Shown here in pieces: positions 17,006 to 25,540 of a DNA stretch of 48,808 bases. Below the pieces are notes generated by a model. That model had not been told where the DNA came from and searched no databases. It saw only the letters and a list, made by a program, of their open reading frames with translations. Position numbers and translations under genes: made by a program. The stretch lies in assembly GCA_944383785.1 (NCBI GenBank), contig CALWQV010000009.1, positions 1 to 48,808 on the forward strand. Reading direction: 5' to 3'. This DNA is from an uncultured Enterocloster sp. Its GTDB lineage: Bacteria; Bacillota; Clostridia; Lachnospirales; Lachnospiraceae. The first letter of the stretch is position 1. The number at the start of each line of letters is the position of its first letter.

Positions 17006-18094
17006 TTACTTTACGATTTTCGAACAAATCCGGTCGCCCATGGCCGTTGTTCCGATCTGGGTACAGCCCTCGGACATAATATCCACCGTGCGGTATCCCT
17101 CTCTTAAAACCTCCTGCACCGCCGCCTCGATAGCCGCCGCTTCCTCATCCAGGTCAAAGGAATAGCGCAACATCATGGCCGCCGACAAAATGGTGGCAAT
17201 GGGATTAGCCAGATCCTTTCCCGCGATATCCGGCGCAGAACCGTGGCTGGGCTCATAGAGGCCGAATTTGCTCTCGTTTAAGCTGGCGGAGGACAGCATC
17301 CCGATGGAACCGGTAATCATGCTGGCCTCGTCGGAAAGGATATCGCCGAACATATTCTCCGTCAGAACCACATCAAACTGTCCCGGATTCATCACCAGCT
17401 GCATGGCGCAGTTGTCCACCAGCATGTGGGAAAGCTCCACCTGGGGATAATCCTTTGCCACGTCCTCCACAACCTTTCTCCACAGCCGGGAAGAATCCAG
17501 CACATTGGCCTTATCCACGCTGGTCACCTTTTTCCTGCGCTTCATGGCAATGTCAAAGGCACGGATGGCGATGCGGCGGATCTCGCTCTCGCTGTAGGTC
17601 AGGGTATCGGTAGCCGTCATCTGGCCGTCTACCTCCTCAGTCCAGCGCTTTCCAAAATAGATGCCTCCCGTCAGCTCCCGCATAATCAGAAGGTCAAAGC
17701 CATCGCCGATGATCTCATCCTTTAAGGGGCAGGCCCCGGCCAGCTCCTTATAGAGATAGGCGGGGCGCAAATTGGCAAAAAGTCCCAGCTCCTTGCGGAT
17801 CTTTAAAAGTCCCGCTTCCGGCCGCAGATTGGGGGCAATGTCGTACCAGCGGGAATTGCCCACATTTCCTCCCACTGCTCCTAAAAGAACCGCATCCGCC
17901 TTTCTAGCCGTCTCCAAAGCCTCGTCGGTCAGCGGGACGCCGTATGCATCGATGGAGCAGCCTCCCATCAAAATCTTCTCAAAATAAAAGCTGTGGCCAT
18001 AAACCTCCGCCACGCGGTTTACTACCTTAACGGCTTCCCGCACAATCTCCGGACCGATGCCGTCCCCCGGAATCAAAGTTACATTATACTCCAT
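17006..18094 (-). CDS. leuB: 3-isopropylmalate dehydrogenase
   Basis: A 362-residue NAD-dependent beta-decarboxylating dehydrogenase of leucine synthesis. The opening [13 protein letters not shown], the LLGAVGG box, the substrate arginine region and the [13 protein letters not shown] motif are all present. Two ATGs are possible: the one at 18100 is only three bases from GGGGAG, the one at 18094 is nine bases away and is preferred. It heads leuB-ilvD-ilvB; leuA, leuC and leuD are not adjacent. A promoter and an operator-like dyad lie directly upstream. Confidence 0.94.
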   Translation of the reverse strand: MEYNVTLIPGDGIGPEIVREAVKVVNRVAEVYGHSFYFEKILMGGCSIDAYGVPLTDEALETARKADAVLLGAVGGNVGNSRWYDIAPNLRPEAGLLKIRKELGLFANLRPAYLYKELAGACPLKDEIIGDGFDLLIMRELTGGIYFGKRWTEEVDGQMTATDTLTYSESEIRRIAIRAFDIAMKRRKKVTSVDKANVLDSSRLWRKVVEDVAKDYPQVELSHMLVDNCAMQLVMNPGQFDVVLTENMFGDILSDEASMITGSIGMLSSASLNESKFGLYEPSHGSAPDIAGKDLANPIATILSAAMMLRYSFDLDEEAAAIEAAVQEVLREGYRTVDIMSEGCTQIGTTAMGDRICSKIVK

Positions 18095-18120
18095 TTTCAT
18101 AATCTCCCCTGTTTATTATT

Positions 18121-18140
18121 CTTGCAGGTTATAATGCAAG
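18121..18140. promoter_or_regulatory. Operator-like dyad in the leuB leader
   Basis: CTTGCA (18121-18126) and TGCAAG (18135-18140) are perfect inverted arms around an 8-base centre. The site lies about 15-35 bases after the predicted leuB transcription start, a position suited to a repressor. The regulator is not known to me; it does not match the CodY consensus. Confidence 0.45.
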
Positions 18141-18161
18141 TGTCAAATACAGCTTCCTTCA

Positions 18162-18190
18162 ATCATAACTTATTTAATAACTGATTTCAA
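18162..18190 (-). promoter_or_regulatory. Promoter of leuB-ilvD-ilvB
   Basis: On the minus strand TTGAAA (18190-18185), 17 bases, TATGAT (18167-18162). The leader to the leuB start is about 60 bases, too short for a T-box or a leucine attenuator. Confidence 0.65.
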
Positions 18191-18257
18191 CTATTTGGGG
18201 GATTTTTTTCAATCCCACTGTATAATAGTTTGGAATCGTACCCATGAAATTTAGTTA

Positions 18258-18302
18258 TAAAAAATCCGAGCCGGTCACCTTTGCAGACCACAGCTCGGAT
18301 TT
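18258..18302 (-). terminator. Terminator of the peptide-uptake/hydrolase operon
   Basis: AAATCCGAGC (18262-18271) pairs perfectly with GCTCGGATTT (18293-18302). On the minus strand the stem is followed by a T-run (complement of 18258-18264). It lies just after the prpF-like stop and separates that operon from leuB. Confidence 0.85.
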
Positions 18303-18310
18303 CATATATA

Positions 18311-19435
18311 TTACATTTCTACCCTAAGAACTCCTTTAAAGATGGTATTGGCCGTCCGCAGCACCGTCCCCCGGACTACATGATCGCCCTCTACCTCCAC
18401 CTGAACCTCCGTATATCCTCCGGCGTGGCCTAAAATCACGCCATGGCTGCCTCCATCCTTCTGAGGCCGCGCCAGGTCATAGGCAACCGTGCCCGGAATC
18501 CTTGCGGCCGCGGCGGTTGCGATAGCCGCGGCGATTGGGTAAGCCCTGTGCAGCTTGGTCACAAAGGAGCGGCAGCACAGATCCATATCCTCCTTTTTCA
18601 CCGGATTTCCGTCCATATCCGCGTAATCCTGGGGCTTGGAGACAATCCCCACAAAGGGAATATAGGTAGAAGAGGTATCCGCCTCTTCCCAGCGCTCCAC
18701 CAGTCCGAAGGCCTTGGCTGCCATCCCCCGCACCTGGCGCACCAGAGGGATAAACTCTTTTTTGCTGTTTAAGGACGTTAGCTCTGTTCCGGTCAGGCCC
18801 ACATCCTCTGCCCTAAACAGCACCACTGGATTGGCGCAGTCGATCAGCGTCACCGGCAGCGGGCCAAAGCCCTCCAGCTCAAACACATCGGTCCGGTTTC
18901 CGGTGGGAAACAGCTTGTCAGTCAATCCGCCCCCCGGATTTTCAAAGGTCAGCCACACCGGAGCCGCGCTTCCGGGAGCGCCGTGAATCACTGCATCCCC
19001 TTCCTCGCAGCTTACTCCATCCTTTACCTGAACCCGGCTGACAATCACCCGCCGGGTGTTGGTATTATAGATGCGCACCACCGTTTCCGGCTCCACCGCC
19101 GGCACCAGGCCCTCATTGACGGCAAAGGGTCCTACTGCGGAAGACATATTTCCGCAGTTGCCCCGGTTGTCCACATAGTCGTTTTCCCCGTCCACCTGGA
19201 AAAAATTATAATCCACATCCGCGTCCGGCCCCTCATGAGGGGAAATCACCGCCACCTTATGGGTGGGAAAATCCTGGCCCATAGCGGAAAGCCCCGCCGC
19301 CGTCCTGCGCACTCCCAGAGCTTTCTTAAAAAGTTCCGGCCACAGGCTTTGATCCTCGGGAAGATTCCTTTTATGGAAAAACAGGGCCCGGCTGGTGCCG
19401 CCGCGCAGATAGGTACATGGAATTTTATAATACAT
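18311..19435 (-). CDS. PrpF-family isomerase
   Basis: A 374-residue member of the PrpF family (diaminopimelate-epimerase fold). Known members move double bonds or isomerise unsaturated di/tricarboxylates: 2-methylaconitate isomerase, 4-oxalomesaconate tautomerase, methylitaconate delta-isomerase. Diagnostic features are the opening CTYLRGGTSRALFF and the GNCGNMSSAVGPFAV loop with C94. The ATG at 19435 overlaps the stop of the upstream hydrolase by 11 bases in another frame, so the two are translationally coupled; AGGAGAG lies about 11 bases upstream. No prpC, prpD or acnD is nearby, so propionate metabolism is not supported. A role in processing the product of the coupled hydrolases is inferred. 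Confidence 0.85.
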   Translation of the reverse strand: MYYKIPCTYLRGGTSRALFFHKRNLPEDQSLWPELFKKALGVRRTAAGLSAMGQDFPTHKVAVISPHEGPDADVDYNFFQVDGENDYVDNRGNCGNMSSAVGPFAVNEGLVPAVEPETVVRIYNTNTRRVIVSRVQVKDGVSCEEGDAVIHGAPGSAAPVWLTFENPGGGLTDKLFPTGNRTDVFELEGFGPLPVTLIDCANPVVLFRAEDVGLTGTELTSLNSKKEFIPLVRQVRGMAAKAFGLVERWEEADTSSTYIPFVGIVSKPQDYADMDGNPVKKEDMDLCCRSFVTKLHRAYPIAAAIATAAAARIPGTVAYDLARPQKDGGSHGVILGHAGGYTEVQVEVEGDHVVRGTVLRTANTIFKGVLRVEM

Positions 19436-20477
19436 AGGTCCGATACTCTCCTGTGCAAGGCGGTCCGGCGCAGATATGCACCACCTGCTCCTCAAAATCA
19501 ATTACAATGTTGGAAACCGTAATACTCCTCATAAACAAGGGCTGAGTGGGAATCGGCGGATGGCGGCACAGGGACTGGGGATAATTCTCATGATCCGCCA
19601 TACAGCACTTGATATAGTTTACGTCGATCTCGCCGTGCTTTTCCATCAGAAGCTCCCTTAAACGAGCGTCTCTGGGGGAACGCTGCAGGGCGTGGATCTT
19701 GGGCTGCACCACAAAATGATTGGCGTGGGTCAAAACGCCCTGTTCCGGATAGATCAGATCCGTGCCCTTGGGATGAATCTCAAAGTCAATGGCCTGCTTT
19801 TCCTTAAATCCGGCGGCCATCAGGTTGCAGGATACGGCTCTGGGAAACTCGCAGAAGAGCTCCTTCACCTTGTCCAGGGTATCCAGCTTTAAGGCCTGTC
19901 TTCTGACAAAGGTTGTGGGGATTCCCACATCCCAGGCGTCATAGATGGACTGGAGATTGTTGCCCTCCATCGCCACTCCGTGGCTGTTAAGGCCTCCCCG
20001 GATCACCTGTCCCGCCTCTGTCAGGCCCACGATCCTGGTTCCGTCAGGCTGGGTAATATGAAGGATTACCACATGATCCATGATGCCCACCCGGTAATCC
20101 CAGTTCTTCACCATGTACATCTTCCCGTCTTTGGCCGCCTCTGGGAGAATCGCCCCTGTGGTACACTCGTTCTTTTTGGGGAATTTTGTAATCTCGTAGC
20201 GGCAGTTGACGATCATAATATCCGCCAGTGGAAAGCCGGAGCCCTCCGCGATTCCCTCTACCTCCTCCATGACCTCCGGCATCTCCCGACGGGTGATTCC
20301 TACAAAGGACAGGGCAAACTCCTGGATCTCCTCCCAGGCTCGGTCGGAGCTCATGGCAAATACCTGCTTGTAGTCGCTGATGGAGTGGGCGATCAGTTCT
20401 TTTGCTTGACGGCCGTAATCTCTTCCGATCTCAAAGTAGGTAGGCCCCGAAATCTTAATCAAAGGATAATGTAACAT
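19425..20477 (-). CDS. C45-family Ntn hydrolase (penicillin acyltransferase-like), copy 1
   Basis: A 350-residue protein of the acyl-CoA:6-aminopenicillanate acyltransferase (peptidase C45) family. These are made as precursors that cut themselves before a cysteine, which then becomes the N-terminal nucleophile; here that is C105 in NECTTGAI, followed by VKNWDY. Further family boxes are NCRYEI before the cleavage site, LTHANHFV, and CAGPPCTGEY at the end. Bacterial members are amidases/acyltransferases of mostly unknown substrate. No signal peptide is seen, so it acts in the cytoplasm on something imported. AGGAGGAG precedes the ATG. It lies 17 bases after its paralogue. Confidence 0.85.
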   Translation of the reverse strand: MLHYPLIKISGPTYFEIGRDYGRQAKELIAHSISDYKQVFAMSSDRAWEEIQEFALSFVGITRREMPEVMEEVEGIAEGSGFPLADIMIVNCRYEITKFPKKNECTTGAILPEAAKDGKMYMVKNWDYRVGIMDHVVILHITQPDGTRIVGLTEAGQVIRGGLNSHGVAMEGNNLQSIYDAWDVGIPTTFVRRQALKLDTLDKVKELFCEFPRAVSCNLMAAGFKEKQAIDFEIHPKGTDLIYPEQGVLTHANHFVVQPKIHALQRSPRDARLRELLMEKHGEIDVNYIKCCMADHENYPQSLCRHPPIPTQPLFMRSITVSNIVIDFEEQVVHICAGPPCTGEYRTYVL

Positions 20478-20494
20478 TGCTTACTCCTCCTCTC

Positions 20495-21550
20495 TTATAA
20501 GTGATATGGAATATATTCCCCTTCGCAGGGCGGCCCGGAACAAATATAGGCCGTATTTTCTTCAAAGTCAACGATCATGGAGGCCACGGTAATGCCGTCG
20601 GCGATATAAGTCCTCTCGTCTCCCTCAAAGGTAGGATGACTGCAGACCGCCTTTGGCCAGTACATGTGATCCTTCATGCATTCCATAATATGGGGAATCG
20701 TAATATCTCCCCTCTTTGCGGCCAAAAGTTCCATCAGCCGCTTATCCCGCACCTTAGCCCGCTTGGGGAAGGCGTCCGCGTCCGGATCTACTACAAAATG
20801 ATTGGCATGGGTCAGGATTCCGCCCTCGGAGTAAACCTGATCCATCTTGTCCGGCTGTACCTCAAAATCCAGCACCTGGCCCTTCTTTCCCACCAGCATG
20901 ATATTGTTGGAAACGCAGCGCCTGAAATTCCGCACCAGGTCCGCCGCCTCCTCAAAGCTCCCACTTGCCAGCACCCGTCGGCGCAGGAAGGTCACCGGAA
21001 GACCGGGACCGTAGTGGTCGTAAAGGGACTGAAGGCCGTTATTGACGATCGCCACTCCGGCGGAATTAAAGCCTTCCCTGGGCATCTGCCCGGCTTCCGC
21101 CCATCCCACCAGGGAATATTCCTTTGTACGGATCCGAAGCAGCACGATATGGTTCATAACTGCCTGGTGGAAATCCCAGTTTTTCACCGCATAGGTCTTT
21201 CCTCCCCTGGCTGCCTCCGGAAGGACGGCCGCTGTGGTACACTCCTCCGGCTTCGGAAGCTTGCTGATCTCATAGCGGCAGTTCACCGCCATGATTTCCC
21301 CCAGCTGCCTTCCGGCTCCCGCGGCAAGACCCTTAGCTTCCTCCAGAATCTCCGGCATGGTTCGCTCGATCTCCGGCAGAAAGCCCATGGCGTACTCCAT
21401 AGCCTTCTCCCAGGTAAAGCCCTGTTTAGCAAATGATTTTTTATAATATTCGATGCAGATCCCCACGCGCTCCTTGGCCTGTCTTCCATACTGAAGGCCG
21501 CGCTCATAGGGCGTCTCCCCATCGATCTCAATCAGCGGATAGGGTTCCAT
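20495..21550 (-). CDS. C45-family Ntn hydrolase (penicillin acyltransferase-like), copy 2
   Basis: A 351-residue paralogue of the next gene, similar along its whole length: YGRQAKE near the N-terminus, NCRYEIS, the autocleavage nucleophile C104 in EECTTAAVL, VKNWDF, LTHANHFVVD and CSGPPCEGEY. The two copies differ enough (for example VGWAEAGQMPREG against VGLTEAGQVIRGG) that they probably differ in substrate or form a hetero-oligomer rather than being a recent duplicate. AAAGGAGA precedes the ATG. It starts 50 bases after the last transporter gene, in the same orientation. Confidence 0.85.
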   Translation of the reverse strand: MEPYPLIEIDGETPYERGLQYGRQAKERVGICIEYYKKSFAKQGFTWEKAMEYAMGFLPEIERTMPEILEEAKGLAAGAGRQLGEIMAVNCRYEISKLPKPEECTTAAVLPEAARGGKTYAVKNWDFHQAVMNHIVLLRIRTKEYSLVGWAEAGQMPREGFNSAGVAIVNNGLQSLYDHYGPGLPVTFLRRRVLASGSFEEAADLVRNFRRCVSNNIMLVGKKGQVLDFEVQPDKMDQVYSEGGILTHANHFVVDPDADAFPKRAKVRDKRLMELLAAKRGDITIPHIMECMKDHMYWPKAVCSHPTFEGDERTYIADGITVASMIVDFEENTAYICSGPPCEGEYIPYHL

Positions 21551-21600
21551 ATATCTCCTTTCTTTTTCCCGGAACGGTTTCTTGCTCCGGGCGGCTGCGT

Positions 21601-22554
21601 TTATTTCTCATGCAGGCGGCAGGCTACAAAGTGTCCCTTGGAAATCTCCTGCAGCTTTAAGCCCTCCTCCCGGCACTTGGCCGTAGCGTATGGACAGCGG
21701 TCAGCGAAGCGGCAGCCCGGTTTGGGATTGATGGGGGATGTTACCTCGCCCTTAATAATCTCCAGCTTCTTGCGGTGCTTCAGGGAAGCGATGGGGATAG
21801 CGTTTAACAGCGCCTGGGTATAGGGGTGCTCCGGATGATCAAAAAGCTCCTGGGTGGGAGCAAACTCCACGCACTGCCCCAAATACATCACCGCGATGTT
21901 GCTGCTGATATGCTTGATTACGCTTAAGTTGTGGGTTACGAACATGTAGGTCAGGCCCATATTGTCCTGCAGGTCCATCATCAGGTTTAAGATCTGGGCC
22001 TGGATGGACACGTCCAGAGCCGATACCGGCTCGTCGCAGACGATAAATTCCGGCGCTACAGCAAGCGCCCGGGCGATTCCGATTCTCTGCCGCCGTCCGC
22101 CATCCAGCTCGTGGGGATAGGAGTTGATAAAGCGCTCCGCCAATCCCACCGTCTCCATCAGACGGAAAACCCGTTCCAGCCGCTCTTTCTTATCGGTGCA
22201 GTACTTGGTGGTAATCATGGGCTCCGCGATAATCTCGCTGACCGACATTCTGGGGTTTAAGGAGGTGAAGGGATCCTGGAAGATAATCTGCATCTTCTTG
22301 CGCATCTCCTTCATCTGCTTTGCCGAATATTTTACAATATCCTCTCCGTTATAAAGAACCTGTCCGGAGGTGGGCTCGATCAGGCGCAGGATCGTTCTTC
22401 CCAGGGTAGACTTTCCGCAGCCGCTCTCCCCTACCACGCCCAGGGTCTGGCCCTTCTCAATGGAGAGATTCACATGGTCAACCGCGTGAAGAGGGCCCCG
22501 CTTCGTATTAAAATATTTTACTAAATCAACTGTCTGAATTAAAGGCGTACCCAT
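21601..22554 (-). CDS. Oligopeptide/dipeptide ABC transporter ATPase (OppF/DppF type)
   Basis: A 317-residue ATP-binding subunit. The Walker A GESGCGKST is at about residue 40, the signature region reads LDGGRRQRIGIARAL (a glycine-rich variant of LSGGQ), and Walker B is FIVCDEP. The C-terminal oligopeptide-transporter domain is marked by PKPGCRFADRCPYA with its cysteines. Its ATG directly follows the stop of the paired ATPase gene without a gap, and GGAGGAGG lies inside the end of that gene. Confidence 0.93.
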   Translation of the reverse strand: MGTPLIQTVDLVKYFNTKRGPLHAVDHVNLSIEKGQTLGVVGESGCGKSTLGRTILRLIEPTSGQVLYNGEDIVKYSAKQMKEMRKKMQIIFQDPFTSLNPRMSVSEIIAEPMITTKYCTDKKERLERVFRLMETVGLAERFINSYPHELDGGRRQRIGIARALAVAPEFIVCDEPVSALDVSIQAQILNLMMDLQDNMGLTYMFVTHNLSVIKHISSNIAVMYLGQCVEFAPTQELFDHPEHPYTQALLNAIPIASLKHRKKLEIIKGEVTSPINPKPGCRFADRCPYATAKCREEGLKLQEISKGHFVACRLHEK

Positions 22555-23550
22555 TTACTGTCCCTCCTCCTTGGTCTTTCCCTCCTGCGAATAGAGGAAG
22601 CATTTTATCCGGTGGCCGTTAAAATCCACTGCCTCCGGGGATTTCGTATGGCAAATCTCCATAGCGTGCGGACACCGGTCCGCGAAGCGGCAACCCGGAA
22701 GGGGCTTTGTAGGATCCGGCATCAGGCCATCGATGGGAGTCAGCCGCTTAGCTGTGCTGGTGATATCCGGTATGGAACCGAAAAGTCCCACCGTATAAGG
22801 ATGGTGCTTGTCACCTTCGTAGATATCCTCAATCTTTCCGTACTCCACGATCTCGCCGGCATAGATAATGGCAACACTGCTGCAGATCTGGGCTACAACC
22901 CCCAGGTCATGGGTGATCATGATCATAGCCGTATTCAGCCGCTCTTTTAAGTCGTCCATCATCTTTAACACCTGCGCCTGGATGGTTACATCCAAAGCTG
23001 TGGTAGGCTCATCAGCCAAAAGCAGACGCGGATTACAGGAAAGGGCGATGGCAATGACGATTCTCTGGCGCATACCGCCGGAAAACTGATGGGGATACTC
23101 TGTCTTGCGCTCCGCCGGTATCCCAACCAGCTCCATCATCTCGTCTACCTTCTTCTCCACCTCCTCATGCTTCATGCCCGGATTGTGGAGCTCAATCACC
23201 TCCGCGATCTGGTTGCCCACAGTGTGAAGCGGATTTAAGGCGCTCATGGGATCCGCGAAAATCATGGAAATATCATTGCCCCGCAAGTTGCGCATCTCTT
23301 CCTCTTTCATATGGACAATATCTTTTCCATCAAACTGAATTTCTCCGTCTGTAATAAACCCGGTCTGCTCCGGCAGAAGCTTTAAGATGCTGAGGGCAAT
23401 GGTGGTCTTTCCCGCTCCTGTCTCTCCAACCAGACCTAAGGTTTCTCCTTTATCCAGATGCAGGTTGATGCCATTTAAAGCGTATACATCGTCTTCATCT
23501 GTTTTATACATCACATGAAGATTCTTGATTTCAAGCAGTCTCTCTGACAT
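22555..23550 (-). CDS. Oligopeptide/dipeptide ABC transporter ATPase (OppD/DppD type)
   Basis: A 331-residue ATP-binding subunit. Walker A is GETGAGKTT (about residue 42), the ABC signature is FSGGMRQRI, Walker B is LLLADEP, and the C-terminal cysteine box PLPGCRFADRCPHA marks the peptide-transporter subfamily. With the neighbouring ATPase it would form the heterodimeric motor of the importer. AAGGAGGA precedes the ATG; 25 bases separate it from the permease gene. Confidence 0.93.
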   Translation of the reverse strand: MSERLLEIKNLHVMYKTDEDDVYALNGINLHLDKGETLGLVGETGAGKTTIALSILKLLPEQTGFITDGEIQFDGKDIVHMKEEEMRNLRGNDISMIFADPMSALNPLHTVGNQIAEVIELHNPGMKHEEVEKKVDEMMELVGIPAERKTEYPHQFSGGMRQRIVIAIALSCNPRLLLADEPTTALDVTIQAQVLKMMDDLKERLNTAMIMITHDLGVVAQICSSVAIIYAGEIVEYGKIEDIYEGDKHHPYTVGLFGSIPDITSTAKRLTPIDGLMPDPTKPLPGCRFADRCPHAMEICHTKSPEAVDFNGHRIKCFLYSQEGKTKEEGQ

Positions 23551-23575
23551 TTCTCTTCCTCCTTCTTCCCTGTGG

Positions 23576-24472
23576 TTAGTTTCTCAGTCTGGGATCCATC
23601 GCGTCCCGCAGGCCGTCGCCTGCCAGTGTTAAGGACATAACGGACATCACAACCGCGAATCCGGGGAACAGGGACAGATAGGGATAATAACGCATCTGAG
23701 TCTTGGCGAAGGACAGCATGCCGCCCCACTCAGGCGTAGGTTCGGAAACGCCCAGCCCAACGAAGCTCAAGGACGCTACGGTGATAACGGAACGGGCTAC
23801 GGTCTGGGTTACCTGCACCAGCACCGGCCCCATGGCGTTGGGAATAATATGTCTCAAAATGATACGGGCGTCGCTGGTACCGCAGGCCCGGCAGGCTTCT
23901 ATGTACTCCTGGCCCTTGACGCTCATCACCGAAGAACGGACGATACGGGCCATACGGGCGATCTGGGAAACGCCCATGGCAACGATCATGTTAAAGAGGC
24001 TGCTGCCCAGGGCAGAAATAATGGTAATCGCAAGAAGGGTACTGGGAATGGCCATCAGCACGTCCATGAAGCGCATCAGCACCTCGTCTACCTTTCCGCC
24101 GTAGTAAGCGGCCGTAGCGCCGATCAGGCCTCCGAAGATCAGGGAAACCATAACCGTAGCGATTCCCACGAACATGGAAATACGTCCGCCGTAAACCACG
24201 CGGGTAAAATAGTCCCGGCCATACTGGTCGGTTCCGAAAATATGCTGGGCGCTGGGAGACTGGTAGGCGTTGGCAATGTCCATGGTCATGGCCCCCTTCT
24301 CATAATCCAGCCACAAATCGGCGCTTAAAACGATAACCGCCATCAGCAAGAATACAATCAAACCGCCCAGAGCCATCTTATTTTTCTTGAAGCGGATCCA
24401 TATGGTTTTCCACTGGCTCTTCTTTTTTGCAACACTGTAGGAACTTGTCACTGTAGTCGTAGATGCGCTCAT
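23576..24472 (-). CDS. Peptide ABC transporter permease (DppC type)
   Basis: A 298-residue inner-membrane permease with an N-terminal cytoplasmic tail, a transmembrane helix at about 32-52 (LGGLIVFLLMAVIVL) and the usual DppC core of about five further helices. The coupling motif to the ATPase is the EACRACGTSDARIILRHI region. The ATG overlaps the stop of the DppB-type gene by four bases (ATGA), the normal coupling for this pair. Confidence 0.93.
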   Translation of the reverse strand: MSASTTTVTSSYSVAKKKSQWKTIWIRFKKNKMALGGLIVFLLMAVIVLSADLWLDYEKGAMTMDIANAYQSPSAQHIFGTDQYGRDYFTRVVYGGRISMFVGIATVMVSLIFGGLIGATAAYYGGKVDEVLMRFMDVLMAIPSTLLAITIISALGSSLFNMIVAMGVSQIARMARIVRSSVMSVKGQEYIEACRACGTSDARIILRHIIPNAMGPVLVQVTQTVARSVITVASLSFVGLGVSEPTPEWGGMLSFAKTQMRYYPYLSLFPGFAVVMSVMSLTLAGDGLRDAMDPRLRN

Positions 24473-25422
24473 GCTTTTTTCACCTGCCTTTTCACGGATG
24501 TAAATTTAGATGCAAGCCTAGGATCAATGTAAGTATAAATAATATCCACCAGCAGATTGATCAGGCTGGCGAAGATCGCGGTGGTCATAACGGCTCCCAT
24601 TACCACCGGCGTATCCTTCTCGCGGATGGCGTTGATCATCAGCTGTCCTAAGCCCGGAATGGTAAACACCTGCTCCAGCACGATGGAGCCGCCCAGTGCG
24701 AAGCCAAAGTTTACGCCTATGATCGTTACAACCGGAAGCAGGGCATTTCGCAGGGCATGGCCGTAAATCACGCGGCGCTCCGTGGCTCCCTTGGCCCTGG
24801 CGGTGCGGATGTAGTCCTGACGGATTACCTCCAGCATCGTCGTTCTCGTCATACGCATAAGGGATGCGGTAGTGGAGGAAGCCGAGGCAATCACCGGCAG
24901 AATATAATGCTTCGGTGAAGACAAGCCCATCATCGGCAGCCAGCCCAGTTTAATACAGAAAATCATCATCAGAAGCATGGCCAGGAAAAAGCCAGGCATG
25001 GAAGTAACCGTTAAGGAAATGGCCAGGGTTAAGTTATCCGTCAGGGAGTAGCGCTTCACCGCCGATAAGATACCGATGGGAAGCCCGATAATCACCGCCA
25101 CGCAGATGCTAAAGGTAGCAAGGCTTAAGGTGTAGGGCATACGGGTTAAAATTTCCTGGAACACCGGAAGGCCGGAGGTATAGCTCTCGCCCAGGTCCCC
25201 GTGAAGGGCGTCCACAACATAGCGGGCAAAACGGACGAAGAAAGGATCGTTTAACCCCATCTCCTCGCGCAGGGCCTCCTGGGCCTCAATGGGCGCTCCC
25301 TCTCCCAGAATCATCATTACCGGGTCGCCGGGAGTCAGCTCCATAATCGCGAAAATAATAAAGACCACGCCGATGATAACCGGGATCATCATCAACAGTC
25401 TTTTACCAATATATTTTAGCAT
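24469..25422 (-). CDS. Peptide ABC transporter permease (DppB type)
   Basis: A 317-residue inner-membrane permease. An N-terminal helix (about 10-30, LLMMIPVIIGVVFIIFAIM) is followed by the periplasm-facing TPGDP segment, then a core of five helices with the ATPase-coupling loop RTARAKGATERRVIYGHALRN (given here as its landmark only in part: ARAKGATERRV). AAAGGAG precedes the ATG. It is separated from the binding-protein gene by a strong hairpin. Confidence 0.93.
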   Translation of the reverse strand: MLKYIGKRLLMMIPVIIGVVFIIFAIMELTPGDPVMMILGEGAPIEAQEALREEMGLNDPFFVRFARYVVDALHGDLGESYTSGLPVFQEILTRMPYTLSLATFSICVAVIIGLPIGILSAVKRYSLTDNLTLAISLTVTSMPGFFLAMLLMMIFCIKLGWLPMMGLSSPKHYILPVIASASSTTASLMRMTRTTMLEVIRQDYIRTARAKGATERRVIYGHALRNALLPVVTIIGVNFGFALGGSIVLEQVFTIPGLGQLMINAIREKDTPVVMGAVMTTAIFASLINLLVDIIYTYIDPRLASKFTSVKRQVKKA

Positions 25423-25479
25423 AAGACTCCTTTCTACATGCTCTGACGGCCTGCTTTTTCAGTTTCATGGAAACAGAAA

Positions 25480-25504
25480 GCCGGGCGTCCGGCGGACGCC
25501 CGGC
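25480..25504 (-). promoter_or_regulatory. Intra-operon hairpin after the binding-protein gene
   Basis: A perfect 11-bp GC-rich stem (25480-25490 with 25494-25504) and a 3-base loop lie between the binding-protein stop and the permease start. On the minus strand it is followed by TTTCTGTTTCC and a second small hairpin. Such elements commonly stabilise the upstream message or partly terminate it so that the binding protein exceeds the membrane parts. Confidence 0.7.
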
Positions 25505-25540
25505 AAACCGTCGGCTGTTATCGTGTTGTAATGCCGCTTA

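Noticed and set aside
18101..18310. T-box or leucine-type leader before leuB
   Set aside because: The leader from the predicted start is only ~60 bases and has no antiterminator/terminator pair; the hairpin at 18262-18302 belongs to the upstream operon.
18311..19435. PrpF-like gene as part of the methylcitrate cycle
   Set aside because: No prpC, prpD or acnD-type gene is in the window, and the gene is coupled to a C45 hydrolase, so a propionate role is not supported here.
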